From Pelecanus crispus (lineage: Eukaryota > Chordata > Aves > Pelecaniformes > Pelecanidae): 64,000 nucleotides of DNA. Location: NCBI RefSeq assembly GCF_030463565.1, contig NC_134643.1, positions 80,287,721 to 80,351,720 on the forward strand. The letters run 5' to 3'. A program made the position numbers and the translations under genes. Below the pieces are notes generated by a model. The model had not been told where the DNA came from. It worked only from the letters and a program-made list of their open reading frames with translations, and did not search any database. Below are positions 36,601 to 48,394 of the stretch, in pieces; positions within the stretch are counted from its first letter, which is position 1, and each line of letters begins with the position of its first letter.

Positions 36601-39600
36601 GCTGGACTCTTAACTGCAGTTGTAAATGCTAAAAGTTCCTGAAAATAAGCCTGCAGTTATATATTACTGTGTAATTATTTAAAGAATAGAAGATGCTATG
36701 AATGTCTAAATAGGTAGTCAAACACATCCGCTGCTCTGAACAACTTTCTTGTATCCACTTCCTAGATCTAGTTTGTTTTCATACCGAACATGTGAGTCCT
36801 TTAAAAGTAGTAGCAATGTGTGTCATAAGGAAGCTATTAACTTTGTTTACATAGCTGACTTAGAATAATGCATGAAATGACACACTGAACCAGGGTAAAA
36901 TAAATAGAATATTAAGTGGGGATAATATTTTTGTGGAGATGATGTATGTAACTGGTTGTCTCTTTTTTTTTTTCTTTCTTTCTTTTCTTTTCTTCTCTTT
37001 TTTCTTTCCTCCTCCAGTCTGAAAGTGGAGGAGCTTTTAAAGGGTTTAAAGGCTTTATATTGCCTTCTGGAAAAGGAGGAGGTGGCTTCAGCGGATTTGG
37101 TGATAGTGCAGGAATAAAGCCTTTAGAAGGGTTGTCTAATGGAAGCAGTAGTGTCTCTAGCACTCCTTCTTTCAGCAGTTTAAAGAACACCTCTGAAACA
37201 CAATCAGCATTTGGTAAGTTTTAAATAAGCATACATATTTATCAACAGATTCAGACAAAAAATCTGTAAGGTTATTGTAATAGTGAAAAAGCAAATTCAA
37301 ACCACCCTATAGTTCTGTTTTAAGGTTTTGAAACTTTATTCCTCTTTGTAAGATTTCTTAAAAAGATTTTAGACCGCTGGAGGGACAAGTTATCAAATGC
37401 ATGCAGTTTTAAGAGGTGGAAACTAAATTCATATTTGATCTAAAACTGGAGGTAAAAGCTTTATAGGCACAAATGGGAATGGAAGACATTGGCATTAGAT
37501 GCTCTCCGAATAGTATAAAGCAGCTGATAACATGTTCCAGTTAAATAATTGTCCCAATTATCTGAATTTAATTAAAAAAAAAATGCTAATGGAAAATGTC
37601 CATTTAGTAGAACTGCAGTTTCTTGGTGTGTTTGTTTTTTGTTTGTGGGTTTTTTTTAATAAGGTCTTGTTTCTGTATTTTTTGCAGTTCTTGGTAAATA
37701 TGCTGCATTGCTAAAGTCTTAACCTTTTTTCCCTGTACATCTTACATTGCAAACAGTCTTACTAGAATTTTATCTCTTACATTTATACCTACATTTTAAG
37801 ACACTTGAAATATTTTGGCAAATCTAACTCTAGTCTCATGCTTTGGTAGTCCCTGAAGAATATTAGCTCTATCCCTTTGTGTCGGAGATGCAGAAATGCT
37901 AACCGTGCCACAATGTTTTAGAGTAAGCATGCCACAGAATAGAAATAGTGGAGTTTGGAGTAACTTAGATTTCAGTGAGCTTAACTAAATTAGGAGAAAC
38001 TTAAATATTTAATGAGGATTTTCTTAATTTGCTTATTATGTTTTTTTTATACAGAAACCACTCAAAACCAAAAATCATGGGCTAGTGTGTTTGGAGTTTT
38101 TTAAAGCGCAAGTAGCAAGAGATAACTGAGTATTTTGTTTTAATAACTGTTTGTTGTGGTTTAGCCTCAGCCAGCAGTTAAGCACCACGCAGCCGCTCGC
38201 TCACTCCCCATACCCCGATGGGATGGGGGAGAGAATCAGAGGAGTAAGAGTGAGAAACACTCCTGGGTTGAGATAAGAACAGTTTAATAATTGAAATAAA
38301 GTAAAATAGTAATGGTAATAGTAACAATAAAATAATAATATACAAAGCAAGTGATGCACAATGCAATTGCTCACCACCCGCCAGCTGATACCCAGACAGT
38401 TCCTGAGCAGCGATTGCTGCTCCCCAGCCAACCCTCCCAGTTTATATACTGAGCATGACGTCATATGGTATGGAATAGCCCTTTGGGCAGTTTGGATCAA
38501 CTGTCCTGGCTGTGCCGCCTCCCAGTTTCTTGTGTACCTGGCAGAGCATGGGAAGCTGAAAAGTCCTTGACTAGCATAAGCAGTACTTAGCAACAACTAA
38601 AAACATCAGTGTGTTATCAACATTCTTCTCCTACTAAATCCAAAACAGAGCACTATGCCTGCTACTAGGAAGAAAATTAACTCTATCCCAGCCGAAACCA
38701 GGACACTGTTACAGCTTGGTAAAGCTTTAATTAAGATTTTGGGGTTTTGGTGAAATACAAAACCTTTTTTTTTTTTAATGTTATTCTGTAAGATTTCTTT
38801 GGATTTTTTTTTTCATACAACTGTGTGCTCCATCTGCTTTGTCTATCCCTGAACTAACTGACTTGTCTAAACTTGGTGAGCTTAGGTCTGTTTCACAGCA
38901 TTGTCTGTTTACTTGTACCACAGTATCTGGTACACAGTGTTGTGATAAAAGACAAGGTACCTAACTGAGCAAGAATGTGTGATTTGCTAAAGAAATATTG
39001 AGAACGTTTAGTTTAAGTTTTTATGACAGCTGTGCTTTCTGGGGAAAAAAAAAAGTTCTAAACCATGTTTTTCATGTTTTTCTTCTAATAGGATCCACAA
39101 TGTCAAATGGCCCTACTACTACTGCATTTACTGAGAAAAAGGCTGCAAGCCCAAAAGCTAATGGTGGCAGTCAACCATCCTCATCTGGCTATGCTCAAAA
39201 TAAAGTTTGTAGCTCTAGCATTTACCACAAACAGTTAGCAGCTTTAAACTGTTCTGTGCGTGACTGGATAGTTAAGCATGTAAACACAAACCCACTATGT
39301 GACCTGACACCCATCTTTAGAGACTATGAGAAATATTTAGCAAATATTGAACAGCAACATGGAAGTAGTAGTGATAGCGGCTCTGAAAACGAAAGCAACA
39401 AGACACGTGGCGCTCAGTCTGTTTCTACGTTTGGGAATTCAAAGCTACAGCAAGGATCAACTTTTCTGTTTAACAACAACAACAAAACTGAGGATACCTT
39501 GGACAAAAAACCTGAAGCTGCATCTGAAAAAAAAGACCCATCGTTAGGAGCTACATCAACAGTCTCATTTAATTTTGGCAAGAGTGTCGACAGTTCTGTT

Positions 39601-42600
39601 TTGGGTTCCCTTGGTTCAGGAACACTTAGTAGTTTCTCATTTTCTCCTGGGAATTCAGGTTTGTTTGGAAAAGATGCAAACCAGGCCAAGTCTGTCACTG
39701 CAGTATCCACCAATGTATTGGAAAGTCAGACAGAAAGTGGCAATAGCGATGATAAAGGTAAATTCTATTTAAAACAACGATTTTAATGGTAAGCTGTGAA
39801 TGTGACTTAAGAATACTGCAAAGATGAAATAATACTAAGTTGAACTAGATCATAATTGTTCTTGAATTTGAAAGTGCAAACCTGTGCCGCTAATCTGGAA
39901 ATATCTCAGTCTTGCATACCGTTTAAGTATAACTAAACGTATATTGTTATCAAAACCTATGTGTTTGTCAGATTTATACTTTCTGTAATAGAGTATGATT
40001 CTTTAGCTGAATACAAGACCTGAAATGATGAAATCTAAAGCAACTGGTATGTTCATCTTTGAGCCTGCAGGACATTTCAGTCCTGCTGCTTTTCCGATAG
40101 GTTGATCAAGAGATCCCTCAGTAAAATGCGCAAGATGTGGAACAATTTCATACATCTTTCTTACAAGACTGTAAGGCCAAAAAAGTTGCATACTGCCTGA
40201 CAGCTTTACTCTGCTATTTAGCTAAGCTGGGTACAGTAAACTGATAGAAATCCTAGCAGATGAGGGACTGGAAAGGCATAATCCTGCCACCTTCTCTTGG
40301 CTGCCATTCCTGCAACTGATTACTCTTCCCCCAAGTTAAACTTGGCTGTCGGAAGTATTTATTACACTTTACCTGGATCCGTTTGTGGAGACTATTCTTT
40401 GAAAGGTTATAACTGTTTTCCCCCTGACAGAAGGTTTTGACTTAAGTTTGACTTGTTAAGCTTTGCATTTTTTGGTTTTGATTGTTTGGTGGGGGTTGGG
40501 TATTTTCATGCCATTTAAATTGAAGAAGAGCATAAAGTTGCTTGAGGGGTGTGGCTGAATGAAAAGAAAAAGAGTTCTTTTCTGTAGACGAAGTTGCTTC
40601 AGAGCCCACATTGATTGCTAAAACACATTTATATCATTGACAGGCTACACACGTATATGTCAAATACAGCATGCATAAACTAGTTCTAATACAATGCCAA
40701 AAATACCTTCCAGGTTATATGCTTACAACATTAATGTATTAAAACTTTTTATTTAAAGGAGGAGAAGAGGAGGAAGAAGAGCCACCAAAAGTCATTGTTA
40801 ATGAAATAAAAGAGGATGATGCTTTCTACTCGAAGAAGTAAGTGACTTCAGTTTGGAATAGTGAATAGAATTACAACTTTGAGAATAAAATTCATATCTA
40901 CATACTGCTATGCTTCACCACTGCAGTGCATAATTAATGACGTATATGTTCTTGACTTCCTAGTTAATAAAGCTTGTTAGGAAGCCATGTAGACTATGAA
41001 GTTCCATTAAAGTTAAAAATTTAATTCCAGACAAAAAACGTGTTAAGATCTTAACTAAAATTCTTATGTGTTGTGGACACAGCACTGATAGCTCGTTCGT
41101 GTTCTGCTTTGCAATCAGTTTTTTACAAATGCAGATGATGTTTTCTGCCTTCATCAGGTTTTGTGAGTTTAAATTGTAGGGCTTGTACCACAGAAATAAC
41201 ATACTGTACTTCTGAAAAATCAGTCAGGTGCTCAGCTATTTGCATAGCCTAAATTAAGACTCTGCAGTTGAGAAATGCTGATTGTTGTATGAAGGAGCGA
41301 ACAAGTTGTACTTCTGAGTGAGACTACCTCTACTAGAAGAAGTTTTTCAAAGCATGTTCAGTAGTCCAAGTAATCGCATGTCTGCTTAACATTTAGCACA
41401 GAATTTGTCCTTCTACAAAAAGTTATTTGCTTTATCTGAGAGAAGGTACGTGCTAATTTATGAAGAATGGCATTAGGTTTATTAGAGCTTCACTTAAAAA
41501 ATGTTCTTAAATTTTACATAGAAGTCCTATTATAACTTCAGAATGATACAGCAAGTTCTCATGGTTTTGGAATTAGTGTTTTTAAACCGTAGCTTACAGT
41601 TATTACTCCGTATAGACCCTGAGCACAGGTTGCTGTGCATTTTACTTTTCCCTGAAAGTAATATGTTTGTCATTTCCATACTGAAAGAAATAATTCACTT
41701 TCTGAACTGGAAGTACTATCGGTTAGCACATGAAAGAAGGTCAAGAAGAATAAAGATTTATGCTACTCGCAGCATGTTAACTCCTGATTATTGTTAAAAC
41801 TATTGGCTTACTGTGAGTCGGGTGTATACATATGTGTGTGTGTGTGTGTACTTGGGAGATATCTTTGTATTTAATCTTTACGTATCTGCACAAACAAGTT
41901 TGTTTTGGGTTGCTGGGGTTGTTCTTTTGCACAGGTGCAAACTGTTCTACAAAAAGGATAATGAATTTAAAGAAAAAGGTGTAGGAACATTACACTTAAA
42001 ACCAGCAGGAAATGAAAAAACTCAACTCCTAGTCCGAGCAGATACCAATTTAGGTAAGTATATTTCTTCTAGTAGCAGGTCTCGATGTGAAATTCCCTGA
42101 TAAGCATTAGGATTTTTATTGTTACACATCATAAGATGCAATTAGTGAAAACCTTTCTACTTTTTTCTTTTTTTACATTTCAAGTGTTGAACAAGGAATT
42201 GGATGCCCCTAATGAGTATTACCAAATAGTGCACATGAAGCAGTGCAAGGAAGTAAAAGGTTATGGTGTATGTTTGGGTATTCCTCCCCCTGCCTTTTTA
42301 AATAGCTTTTCTCCATCCCTGACTTGTTGAGTGGCTTTGAAGTGTGGCTTAAGATCCACAATGAAGTATACATGTATCAGGTGTGATGAATGAAGAGGAG
42401 CACATTTTGTGCTAAGGTGCAGGCCAACTGTCATTTGCCTGCAATTCATCCTGAGTATGTAAATAGTTGGCCATGTGGGCAGGCACCTGTTGCACCTGGA
42501 GGTACAGGGGAGTGTTATATAGATCAGGCATGCAGGATTTTGCTGTATCATTGCTCTTAAAATGCATGCTGAAGTCCAGCTGTTGAACTCTGGTTTAGCT

Positions 42601-44466
42601 AACTTCAGTTGGATCACAAATGGTGGGTTGACTCTACAGAATTAGAGTAACCTGTAGTGTGATAGTTCCTCAGAATATCTTTTGAGATGAATGTTAACAC
42701 ATACAGCTAATTAAAGAGAAAAAAACCCCAACTGTTTCTTTGGTTTTAGAAGTTAGGAGGACTTGCTGTGTTAAAAGTTTTTAAGGTGTAATGTTCTGGC
42801 TGAAGAGTGTTTACACACTCAAACTGTGCAAATCCATGTTTTGATATTCATAGTTGAGAAACTTTGCTACACTTCAGTACCTAATTTCAACAAACTTGCA
42901 TGTGGGGTTCACATGCACTTGACAACTTCTGTAAAATAGAATAAGTAGGCTTATAGAAGACCTGAGGAGTAAAGCCATGCTGCGCTGTAGGCCATCGGTA
43001 AATCTTGCCTCGCTTGCAGTCGAGCAAGCCTGTATGAAGCCTCTGCAGGCCTGTTAAGGGGCAGTTTTCAAAGACCTGGTGAGATTGGGATTTCTGTGTT
43101 AGTCATTTCTAAATCATTAACTTCTTTCAGTGGAGACAGGGTTTGCCAGATACAGGGCAGTTCTTAGCAATAAACCTGAAGGCAGATGTATGGCAGAGTT
43201 GTCAGTGCTTTCAGCTTTTCCTTGGGGATTTGAATGTGTTGAATAGAGCAGATGAAAACTTGGTTTTTCCAAGTTACCTGCTCTTTAATGCAAGTCTTGA
43301 TTTTCACTCAGCTGATGCTAATTTTCATGATGTTGATTTACTTTCCCTCTACCTTCACCTGAGGTGATGTATTAGGAAATCTTTCCTTTTTCTTCAGCTC
43401 ATACACTAAGACATTTCAGCTTGGTGTTTCCAAGCATTGGTTTCTAGAAGCTGCTGCAGTCATAGTGATGCACACTTTCCTTTTTGCTATCTTCACACAG
43501 TGCTATAATCCTTTCCTAAAATCTCACTGTGTGGAAAAACTGAACTGGAAAGGAAGGCGAAGACTGACTTTTCCCTAAATACTACTACCGTGTTCTGAAC
43601 TATTTACCAGGTTTACAAAATGTGTGCATCTTCCGTGGAAGCAGATTTGAGTTTGTTTGCAACTGTTTTAATAGACGACTAATACTGAAGCTGTCAAACT
43701 CGCTGCATAATTTAACAAGTTGACATAGAGCTGTTATTAGTCACGTGGTGGTAGACCACATCAGAAGTGTTGTACGATTTGAGGCTACAAAGTACTTATT
43801 CTACCACAGTTTGTCCAATTTTAGATTAACATGTCTGTATGTGTGTTAAAGCTAACTTTTTGCTTCTGCTTATGAACTGTGCTTGATGGTCAGAATAAGT
43901 AACTTGCATAAGCATCAACTGAGCACTGTGACTGGAGTCCTCATTTGCTACTCCTCCCTTGTCCCCTTCCCTTTCCCCTGTGTGCCCCTACTATAATTTG
44001 GTATTCTTCAGACTCCTCCCTTTAAAAAAGGAGGACCCAGTATTTTCAGAGATTTCCTCATTCCTAATGAGGAGAGAAATCTGTGAGAACAGTGGCCATG
44101 ACCAGATGTTTAGGGAAGAATAAGACAAGTGTATATGACATTTGTGAATTGCCTTCCTTCCAAACACAAACTTAAAATCCCTATTTAGTAAGTATACTAA
44201 CATCTGTATTGCTGCAAAAGCTGAAAAATGGCTAACTGTAATTTTTTTCCTCCTCACGTGCAGGAAACATACTGTTGAATGTTCTAATTCCACCCAAGAT
44301 GCCATGTACAAGAACCGGAAAAAACAATGTTCTTATAGTTTGTGTTCCTAATCCACCGATTGATGAGAAGAATCCAACTGTTCCTGTCACTATGTTAATA
44401 AGGGTGAAAACAAGTGAGGATGCAGATGAGTTGCACAAAATCTTACTGGAGAAAAAGGAGGCTTAA
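33554..44466 (+). CDS. NUP50: NUP50, nucleoporin 50 (complete, seven coding exons)
   Basis: NUP50 is a mobile nucleoporin of the nuclear basket that binds importin-alpha and Ran and speeds cargo release and importin recycling in nuclear import. Joining 33,554-33,622, 34,728-34,811, 37,018-37,213, 39,092-39,757, 40,759-40,837, 41,935-42,053 and 44,264-44,466 gives 1,416 nt, or 471 aa plus stop; human NUP50 is 468 aa. All junctions are GT-AG and in phase. Residues 1-51 form the importin-alpha-binding region, with basic KKAKRR at 41-46. Five FG dipeptides lie in the middle (two in exon 4 or at its end, three in exon 5), as in the human protein. An acidic run (about 340-345) precedes the C-terminal Ran-binding domain (about 350-471). 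The start is the conserved MAKR. No frame damage or missing domain was seen. Confidence 0.97.
33623..34727 (+). other. NUP50: NUP50 intron 2
   Basis: GT-AG intron of 1.1 kb with T-runs near 33,777, 34,011 and 34,578. No embedded gene or repeat family was recognised. Confidence 0.8.
34728..34811 (+). CDS. NUP50: NUP50 exon 3
   Basis: 84 nt, residues 24-51, with the second basic importin-alpha-binding segment KKAKRR. Acceptor TTCTTAAAG, donor GAG|GTAATT, phase 0 at both ends. Skipping it would keep the frame but remove the basic cluster. Confidence 0.93.
34812..37017 (+). other. NUP50: NUP50 intron 3
   Basis: GT-AG intron of 2.2 kb. It ends in an unusually long, almost pure pyrimidine tract (36,961-37,010) before the exon 4 acceptor. 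No mobile element was recognised. Confidence 0.8.
37018..37213 (+). CDS. NUP50: NUP50 exon 4
   Basis: 196 nt, residues 52 to the first base of codon 117. It encodes the conserved [10 protein letters not shown] stretch, a glycine-rich [11 protein letters not shown] segment and the first FG repeats. Acceptor CCTCCAG, donor TTTG|GTAAG, leaving phase 1. Confidence 0.93.
38147..38151. repeat. Target-site duplication, left copy (CTGTT)
   Basis: Identical to 38,706-38,710 on the other side of the LTR; the 5-bp length fits ERVL-class insertion. Confidence 0.85.
38152..38705 (-). mobile_element. Solo LTR, ERVL-type, antisense in NUP50 intron 4 (copy B)
   Basis: On the plus strand it runs from TGTTGTGGTTTAG to AACCAGGACA; on the minus strand it begins TGTCCTGGTTTCGGCTGGGA. 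It is flanked by an exact 5-bp target duplication CTGTT (38,147-38,151 and 38,706-38,710), which fits ERVL-class integration. On the minus strand it carries an intact TGACGTCA followed by a TATATAA box. No internal retroviral sequence is present, so the provirus was reduced by LTR-LTR recombination. It shares most positions with copy A at 28.7 kb, which points to the same subfamily. Confidence 0.92.
38456..38463 (-). promoter_or_regulatory. CRE (TGACGTCA) in antisense LTR copy B
   Basis: Perfect palindromic cAMP-response element. A TATATAA box lies 6 bp beyond it on the plus-strand left (about 38,442-38,448), the right order for a minus-strand promoter. CREB/ATF binding is inferred. Confidence 0.55.
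38706..38710. repeat. Target-site duplication, right copy (CTGTT)
   Basis: Exact partner of 38,147-38,151, and defines the LTR's right end. Confidence 0.85.
39092..39757 (+). CDS. NUP50: NUP50 exon 5 (large central exon)
   Basis: 666 nt, residues 117-339. It opens with [10 protein letters not shown], contains the well-conserved block [16 protein letters not shown]-type (here [19 protein letters not shown]) and three FG repeats (STFG, FNFG, LFGK). The first base pair completes a glycine codon begun in exon 4. Acceptor TTCTAATAG, donor AAAG|GTAAAT, phase 1. The open frame runs on upstream into intron 4 by chance. Confidence 0.95.
39758..40758 (+). other. NUP50: NUP50 intron 5
   Basis: GT-AG intron of 1.0 kb. 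No repeat or RNA gene was seen. Confidence 0.8.
40759..40837 (+). CDS. NUP50: NUP50 exon 6
   Basis: 79 nt, residues 339-365, encoding the acidic run EEEEEE and the start of the Ran-binding domain ([14 protein letters not shown]). Acceptor ATTTAAAG, donor GAA|GTAAGT, phase 2. Confidence 0.93.
40838..41934 (+). other. NUP50: NUP50 intron 6
   Basis: GT-AG intron of 1.1 kb with a short (TG)n run at 41,833-41,849 about 85 bp before the acceptor. An 84-codon open frame near 41,543-41,797 is not conserved NUP50 sequence and lacks splice sites. Confidence 0.8.
41833..41849. repeat. (TG)8 microsatellite
   Basis: Short TG run in NUP50 intron 6, close to the exon 7 acceptor. Confidence 0.9.
41935..42053 (+). 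CDS. NUP50: NUP50 exon 7
   Basis: 119 nt, residues 365-405, core of the Ran-binding domain ([17 protein letters not shown], then [10 protein letters not shown]). Acceptor TTTTGCACAG, donor TTAG|GTAAGT, phase 1. Confidence 0.95.
42054..44263 (+). other. NUP50: NUP50 intron 7
   Basis: GT-AG intron of 2.2 kb. No mobile element was recognised. An open frame near 42,136-42,330 is not an exon: exon 7 joins exon 8 directly in the conserved protein. Confidence 0.8.
44264..44466 (+). CDS. NUP50: NUP50 exon 8, last coding exon
   Basis: 203 coding nt, residues 405-471 plus TAA. It encodes the C-terminal half of the Ran-binding domain ([19 protein letters not shown] to [10 protein letters not shown]), almost the same as in mammals. 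Acceptor CACGTGCAG. Confidence 0.97.
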
Positions 44467-44621
44467 ATAAGTTGCAGTCAGTGATTTGAGGAATTATTGC
44501 CAAACTGCTGCTGCTCTTCTTTTCTTCCGTAACTTCACTTGAACACTTAACTCTCTACTCTGATATTAAGAACTGTTACAGGAATTCTGGAAAAATTCTG
44601 TGAGGAAAAGCTAAACTAGCT

Positions 44622-44627
44622 AATAAA
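44622..44627 (+). terminator. NUP50: Proximal poly(A) signal of NUP50 (AATAAA)
   Basis: 156 bp after the stop codon, followed by a GT-rich stretch (TGTTGGACTGTG at about 44,647), so cleavage is expected near 44,640. Confidence 0.6.
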
Positions 44628-46301
44628 AGCTTTAATAGAACACAAGTGTTGGACTGTGCTCCCTCATTTTTCAATATTTAAGTGCAGGACCTCTTCTGGA
44701 TAAAGCACATTGATTTAAATTAAAGCATGTTTTTAACACTGGTCGATTTGACCGAATGGACTGGAATCAGAGTACAAAAATATGGTACCAGAGCTTCCTC
44801 ACAGCCTGCGGTGCAATGCAACAGCCTCCTGTTTTCAGAAGGGAGGGTGTTGAAGTTTTAACTGTTGAAACTGTTTCTAGACTCCAGATTTTTAATTTTA
44901 ATTGGTCTGTCATATTCTGGTGAGACTGATCTTTCAAACTGTCGGTGACAACAGTGTACCCCAACAACAGTGATACTATATATTGTACTGTGTTTTAACT
45001 CTTACAGACTCATGTGCTTGTTGGGACTTGGAGACTGCATCTCCAGCTATTTAAAAGAAAACTTGCTTGTGTAGTCTTGTTGACAGTAGTGTTTCTTAGA
45101 GAAGAACTGTCAGTTCTGTTCTTACTGTAGCAACAAGCTAATAATGTGCAATAGTACAAGCAGACAACTGGAAGACTGTTTATCTTGGACCACAACCACA
45201 GCTGGCGTTCACTGACTGCTGCCCAGTCAGAGGCAAAGGGTTGCACTTCCATTATGGTCCCTCCAAGGTATTCCTCCCTGGTCCCTTGGGCTGAAACTGA
45301 AACCCAGCAGAGGCAGAGTTCTAAGCGTACTCGTCTTGCTACTAGTACTTTTCTGAAGATCTCTCTTTTCACAAACAAATTTCAGGATTTTTATAGATCT
45401 TTGTATTGCCTCTGGCCATTACCAAGAATACACGCATAAATATGTGTGTGTGAGTAATTTTTCCCGTGGGCTAGAACTACAGTGCTTTACTGCATTATGT
45501 TAAGTAAAGCAGTAGTTCGCAGCTTTAGGACAAGCTTTCTGTCGCAAAAGTAGGGAGCACTGGGTTAAGCTATAACTTATTTTTCAGCTGTGTTAAAATT
45601 AACTATGTGGCAATAATTTGTGGATCAGAACATCATTCTGTTGTCAACTTCTATCTCAGCTTTAGCAGACCTTCCTTGGTTATTTATTATTTTCCTTTTT
45701 TTGAATCTTGTTTGCTGGAAACTCCTTCCATAACAATTGTTTTTCTGCTTTGCTTCCAGCTCTAGAAACTATCCAAGAGCTAGGTGTTTAATATTAAACT
45801 TGAACTGTCCTCTGATCTGTCACACTGAGCAGCTCTGGGGAGATGGAAGAAACATCCCAACCTGTCTCCGGCTAATGCAGCACAGAGGAGGGGGGAAAAA
45901 AAAAAAAGAAAATCCCATTTAAAAAAAAAAGCAGCATGATGCAATTCTCACAGGGGAGCTGGAAATCCACAATAGTGGCATCCTGTGGGTGGGGAAAAAG
46001 TAGTAGCACCATTTGATGAGGTGCAGCACATCTTCCCTGCTCCCTGCTGCTCTCTGTGCGGGGACAGACGGCTGCCTTTAGTCCTCATTCACTGCACAAT
46101 TCAGGCTATGGCCTTTTTTTCCCCTCTTAACTAAAAGGAGGAAAACCTTTATAGCATCTATAGCCCTCTTGACCAAAGTTCAGAAACAAAGGCCTTCAGA
46201 TTTCAGCTACACTGATGTGACAGGAATTGCATTTTTAACACTTGAGTGTAAAGGAAGCTGAGATATGATTTCAGCTATTATTTGAAATATAAACCAGTGC
46301 C

Positions 46302-46321
46302 TTTTTTTTTTTTTTTTTTTT
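46302..46321. repeat. T20 homopolymer
   Basis: Uninterrupted run of 20 T in the NUP50 3' UTR. Confidence 0.9.
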
Positions 46322-48388
46322 CATCTGGCTCCGTACTTAACCGTTAAAAGTGAGTGATGTTACTTTCCTCAAAATAATGATGTGGGGGTTTTTTTGTTGT
46401 TTGTTTTTTTTTTTTTTTTAAAAAAAAAGTCTTGCTGATACCTAAATTGGAGGCCAAAAGTTGAAGGCTTGCCTGTTAATTATGTATGAATGAAAAGCAG
46501 AACACTGCTGAAAGCTTATTGCAGGCTCAGGTTTAATGTCCAAGGGCTCAGTTAATTTTGCATTTGTCATTTGACTGTAGCATCTTAAACATGTGTCCGT
46601 GCAGCAGGGTTTATAGACTAGAGTGCTGGATGGGGTGAGCAGATTTGTTACGTGTCCACCTTTAAGAGCAACTCCGTACAGATTGTATCGGCGGTCCTGG
46701 GTTTGTGCTTGTTTACTTCCAAACGCTCAAGGATATGTAGCTGCTTCTTCATCCATTGCAATGTGGACCAATTAACTTAAATGAGTGAGAGGGAAACCAA
46801 ACTTCTATGTATCCATACGATTTGCCTCCGAAGTGAGGCAGTCTTGGGGTTTTGCATATGTGTATTTGGCCCGCTTCTAAAGCTGGCAAACTGAAACTAG
46901 CGCATCTCTGTCATATTTTCAAGGGTGGACATTCTGAGGGTGAGCACGGAGCCTAAGGAAAAATAAGTAGAATAATAATAAATTGTGTTGGAAAAATTAA
47001 TCCTTACAGTATCCATGGTAGCAAGTAATATCTTCTCTTAGCTGGGGGAAAGACTAACTGAGATGAGACACCTTAATTTTTTAGCAACGTATGTATTTAT
47101 CAGTAAAGCCGGGGAAGGTATATACTTGGAATCTGTGTTAATTAGAATATCAAATTATGCATAAACCTACGATTGTAATCATTTTTACACGGGGAAAATT
47201 GCCACTAAAAGAACAGGGAAGAGTTTTACTGCAAATTAAAGATTTTGGTCATTCATAGTGACCCTGCAGTTATCTGGACTGTGAAGCAGGAAAAGTCAGT
47301 CATGCACTTTTCACTTGGTGTTCAGTCATAAAGCACAACCCTTCTCCAGTACTGTTATAAAAAAAAAAAAAAATTGATGATGCTTCCATTTCTATTTAAG
47401 AAATATTAAAGTACATAAATACTGTACAAGGCCAGAGAAATAGAAATACATAAAGACCTAAAATGAGTTAAAAGCAAAAGTTAGTGGAGAGCATAGAAAT
47501 CAATACACTAATGCCTTTGTAACAAAGTGGCACATGCTATACAAGGAAGGAATTTTGCTCAGAATTCCAACTCAATGCAGTATTCCTGTATCTTGGTAGG
47601 TCCTTAATATATTTAACAGCTGGATATCGGACACCTGATGTTAAAGATGGAAGCTTCCTCCCTAAGTTGAGTTAATGCCTTCACCGTTTCAGCTGTACAT
47701 AGGTGTTGGAGTGTCTTACGGATTGTGCATTCTTCCTACTGCTGTAATATTGAAGTTTCAGCTGCTTAGAAATCTTTCCTTTCCCTCTCCCCTCCCCAAA
47801 ACAGAAAACTCAAGATCTCTGCTTCTTTTAATTATCAGAATCATTTGTAAGGGAGACTATTACAGTTGGTTTAAATTTTATTTTAAAATATTAAATTGCT
47901 ATATGCAGGGGTTTTTTTTTGTAATGTACTTAAAATTATCTATTTGGGAGCACAACAGCGTGTTCCTTAATGCCCTTTGGTTGATGTGGAAGTTTAAATT
48001 AAATTTACAGTTCAAACAAACATGTAGAAAGTAAACCAATTGGGAGGTAAGCTTTACAATTAAGAACTTCAGCTCCCTTTGCAGCACTGTAACATTTAAA
48101 ATGTCCTTAAAGACTTTCTTTCTGATGCCTTAACTTATTTGCATTTGCTAAAATTTTGTAGCTGGTGCCTGTGTGCAGAAATTAACTAACATTAAACAAT
48201 TTCAAGTGGCATGAGCTAGTATAAATCCAATGAAAATGCTGAATGTGACGATTTGGTAATTGTTAATAGATTTCAAACTGCTCTGAATTTTTCAGTGGAT
48301 ACTTAAGTTTCACATAACTTGTCATGTAACAATGTTTTCATTAGTTCTCATACATTGAGGAAGTGTACAAAAATCCATGGAAAATGTG

Positions 48389-48394
48389 AATAAA
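48389..48394 (+). terminator. NUP50: Distal poly(A) signal of NUP50 (AATAAA)
   Basis: AATAAA followed within 20-35 bp by GTGTCGTGTGTATC, a strong GT-rich downstream element. Expected cleavage is near 48,410. Confidence 0.65.

Larger units (their letters stand above)
37214..39091 (+). other. NUP50: NUP50 intron 4, containing an antisense LTR
   Basis: GT-AG intron of 1.88 kb. About 30% of it is a 554-bp antisense solo LTR. Outside the LTR no feature was seen. Confidence 0.85.

Noticed and set aside
38998-39091. Upstream ATG and in-frame codons before NUP50 exon 5
   Set aside because: They are intron 4 sequence. The acceptor at 39,090-39,091 and the phase with exon 4 fix the exon start at 39,092.
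42136-42330. Possible extra NUP50 exon in intron 7
   Set aside because: The conserved protein runs directly from exon 7 (ADTNLG) to exon 8 (NILLNV). The frame has no matching phase and no homology.
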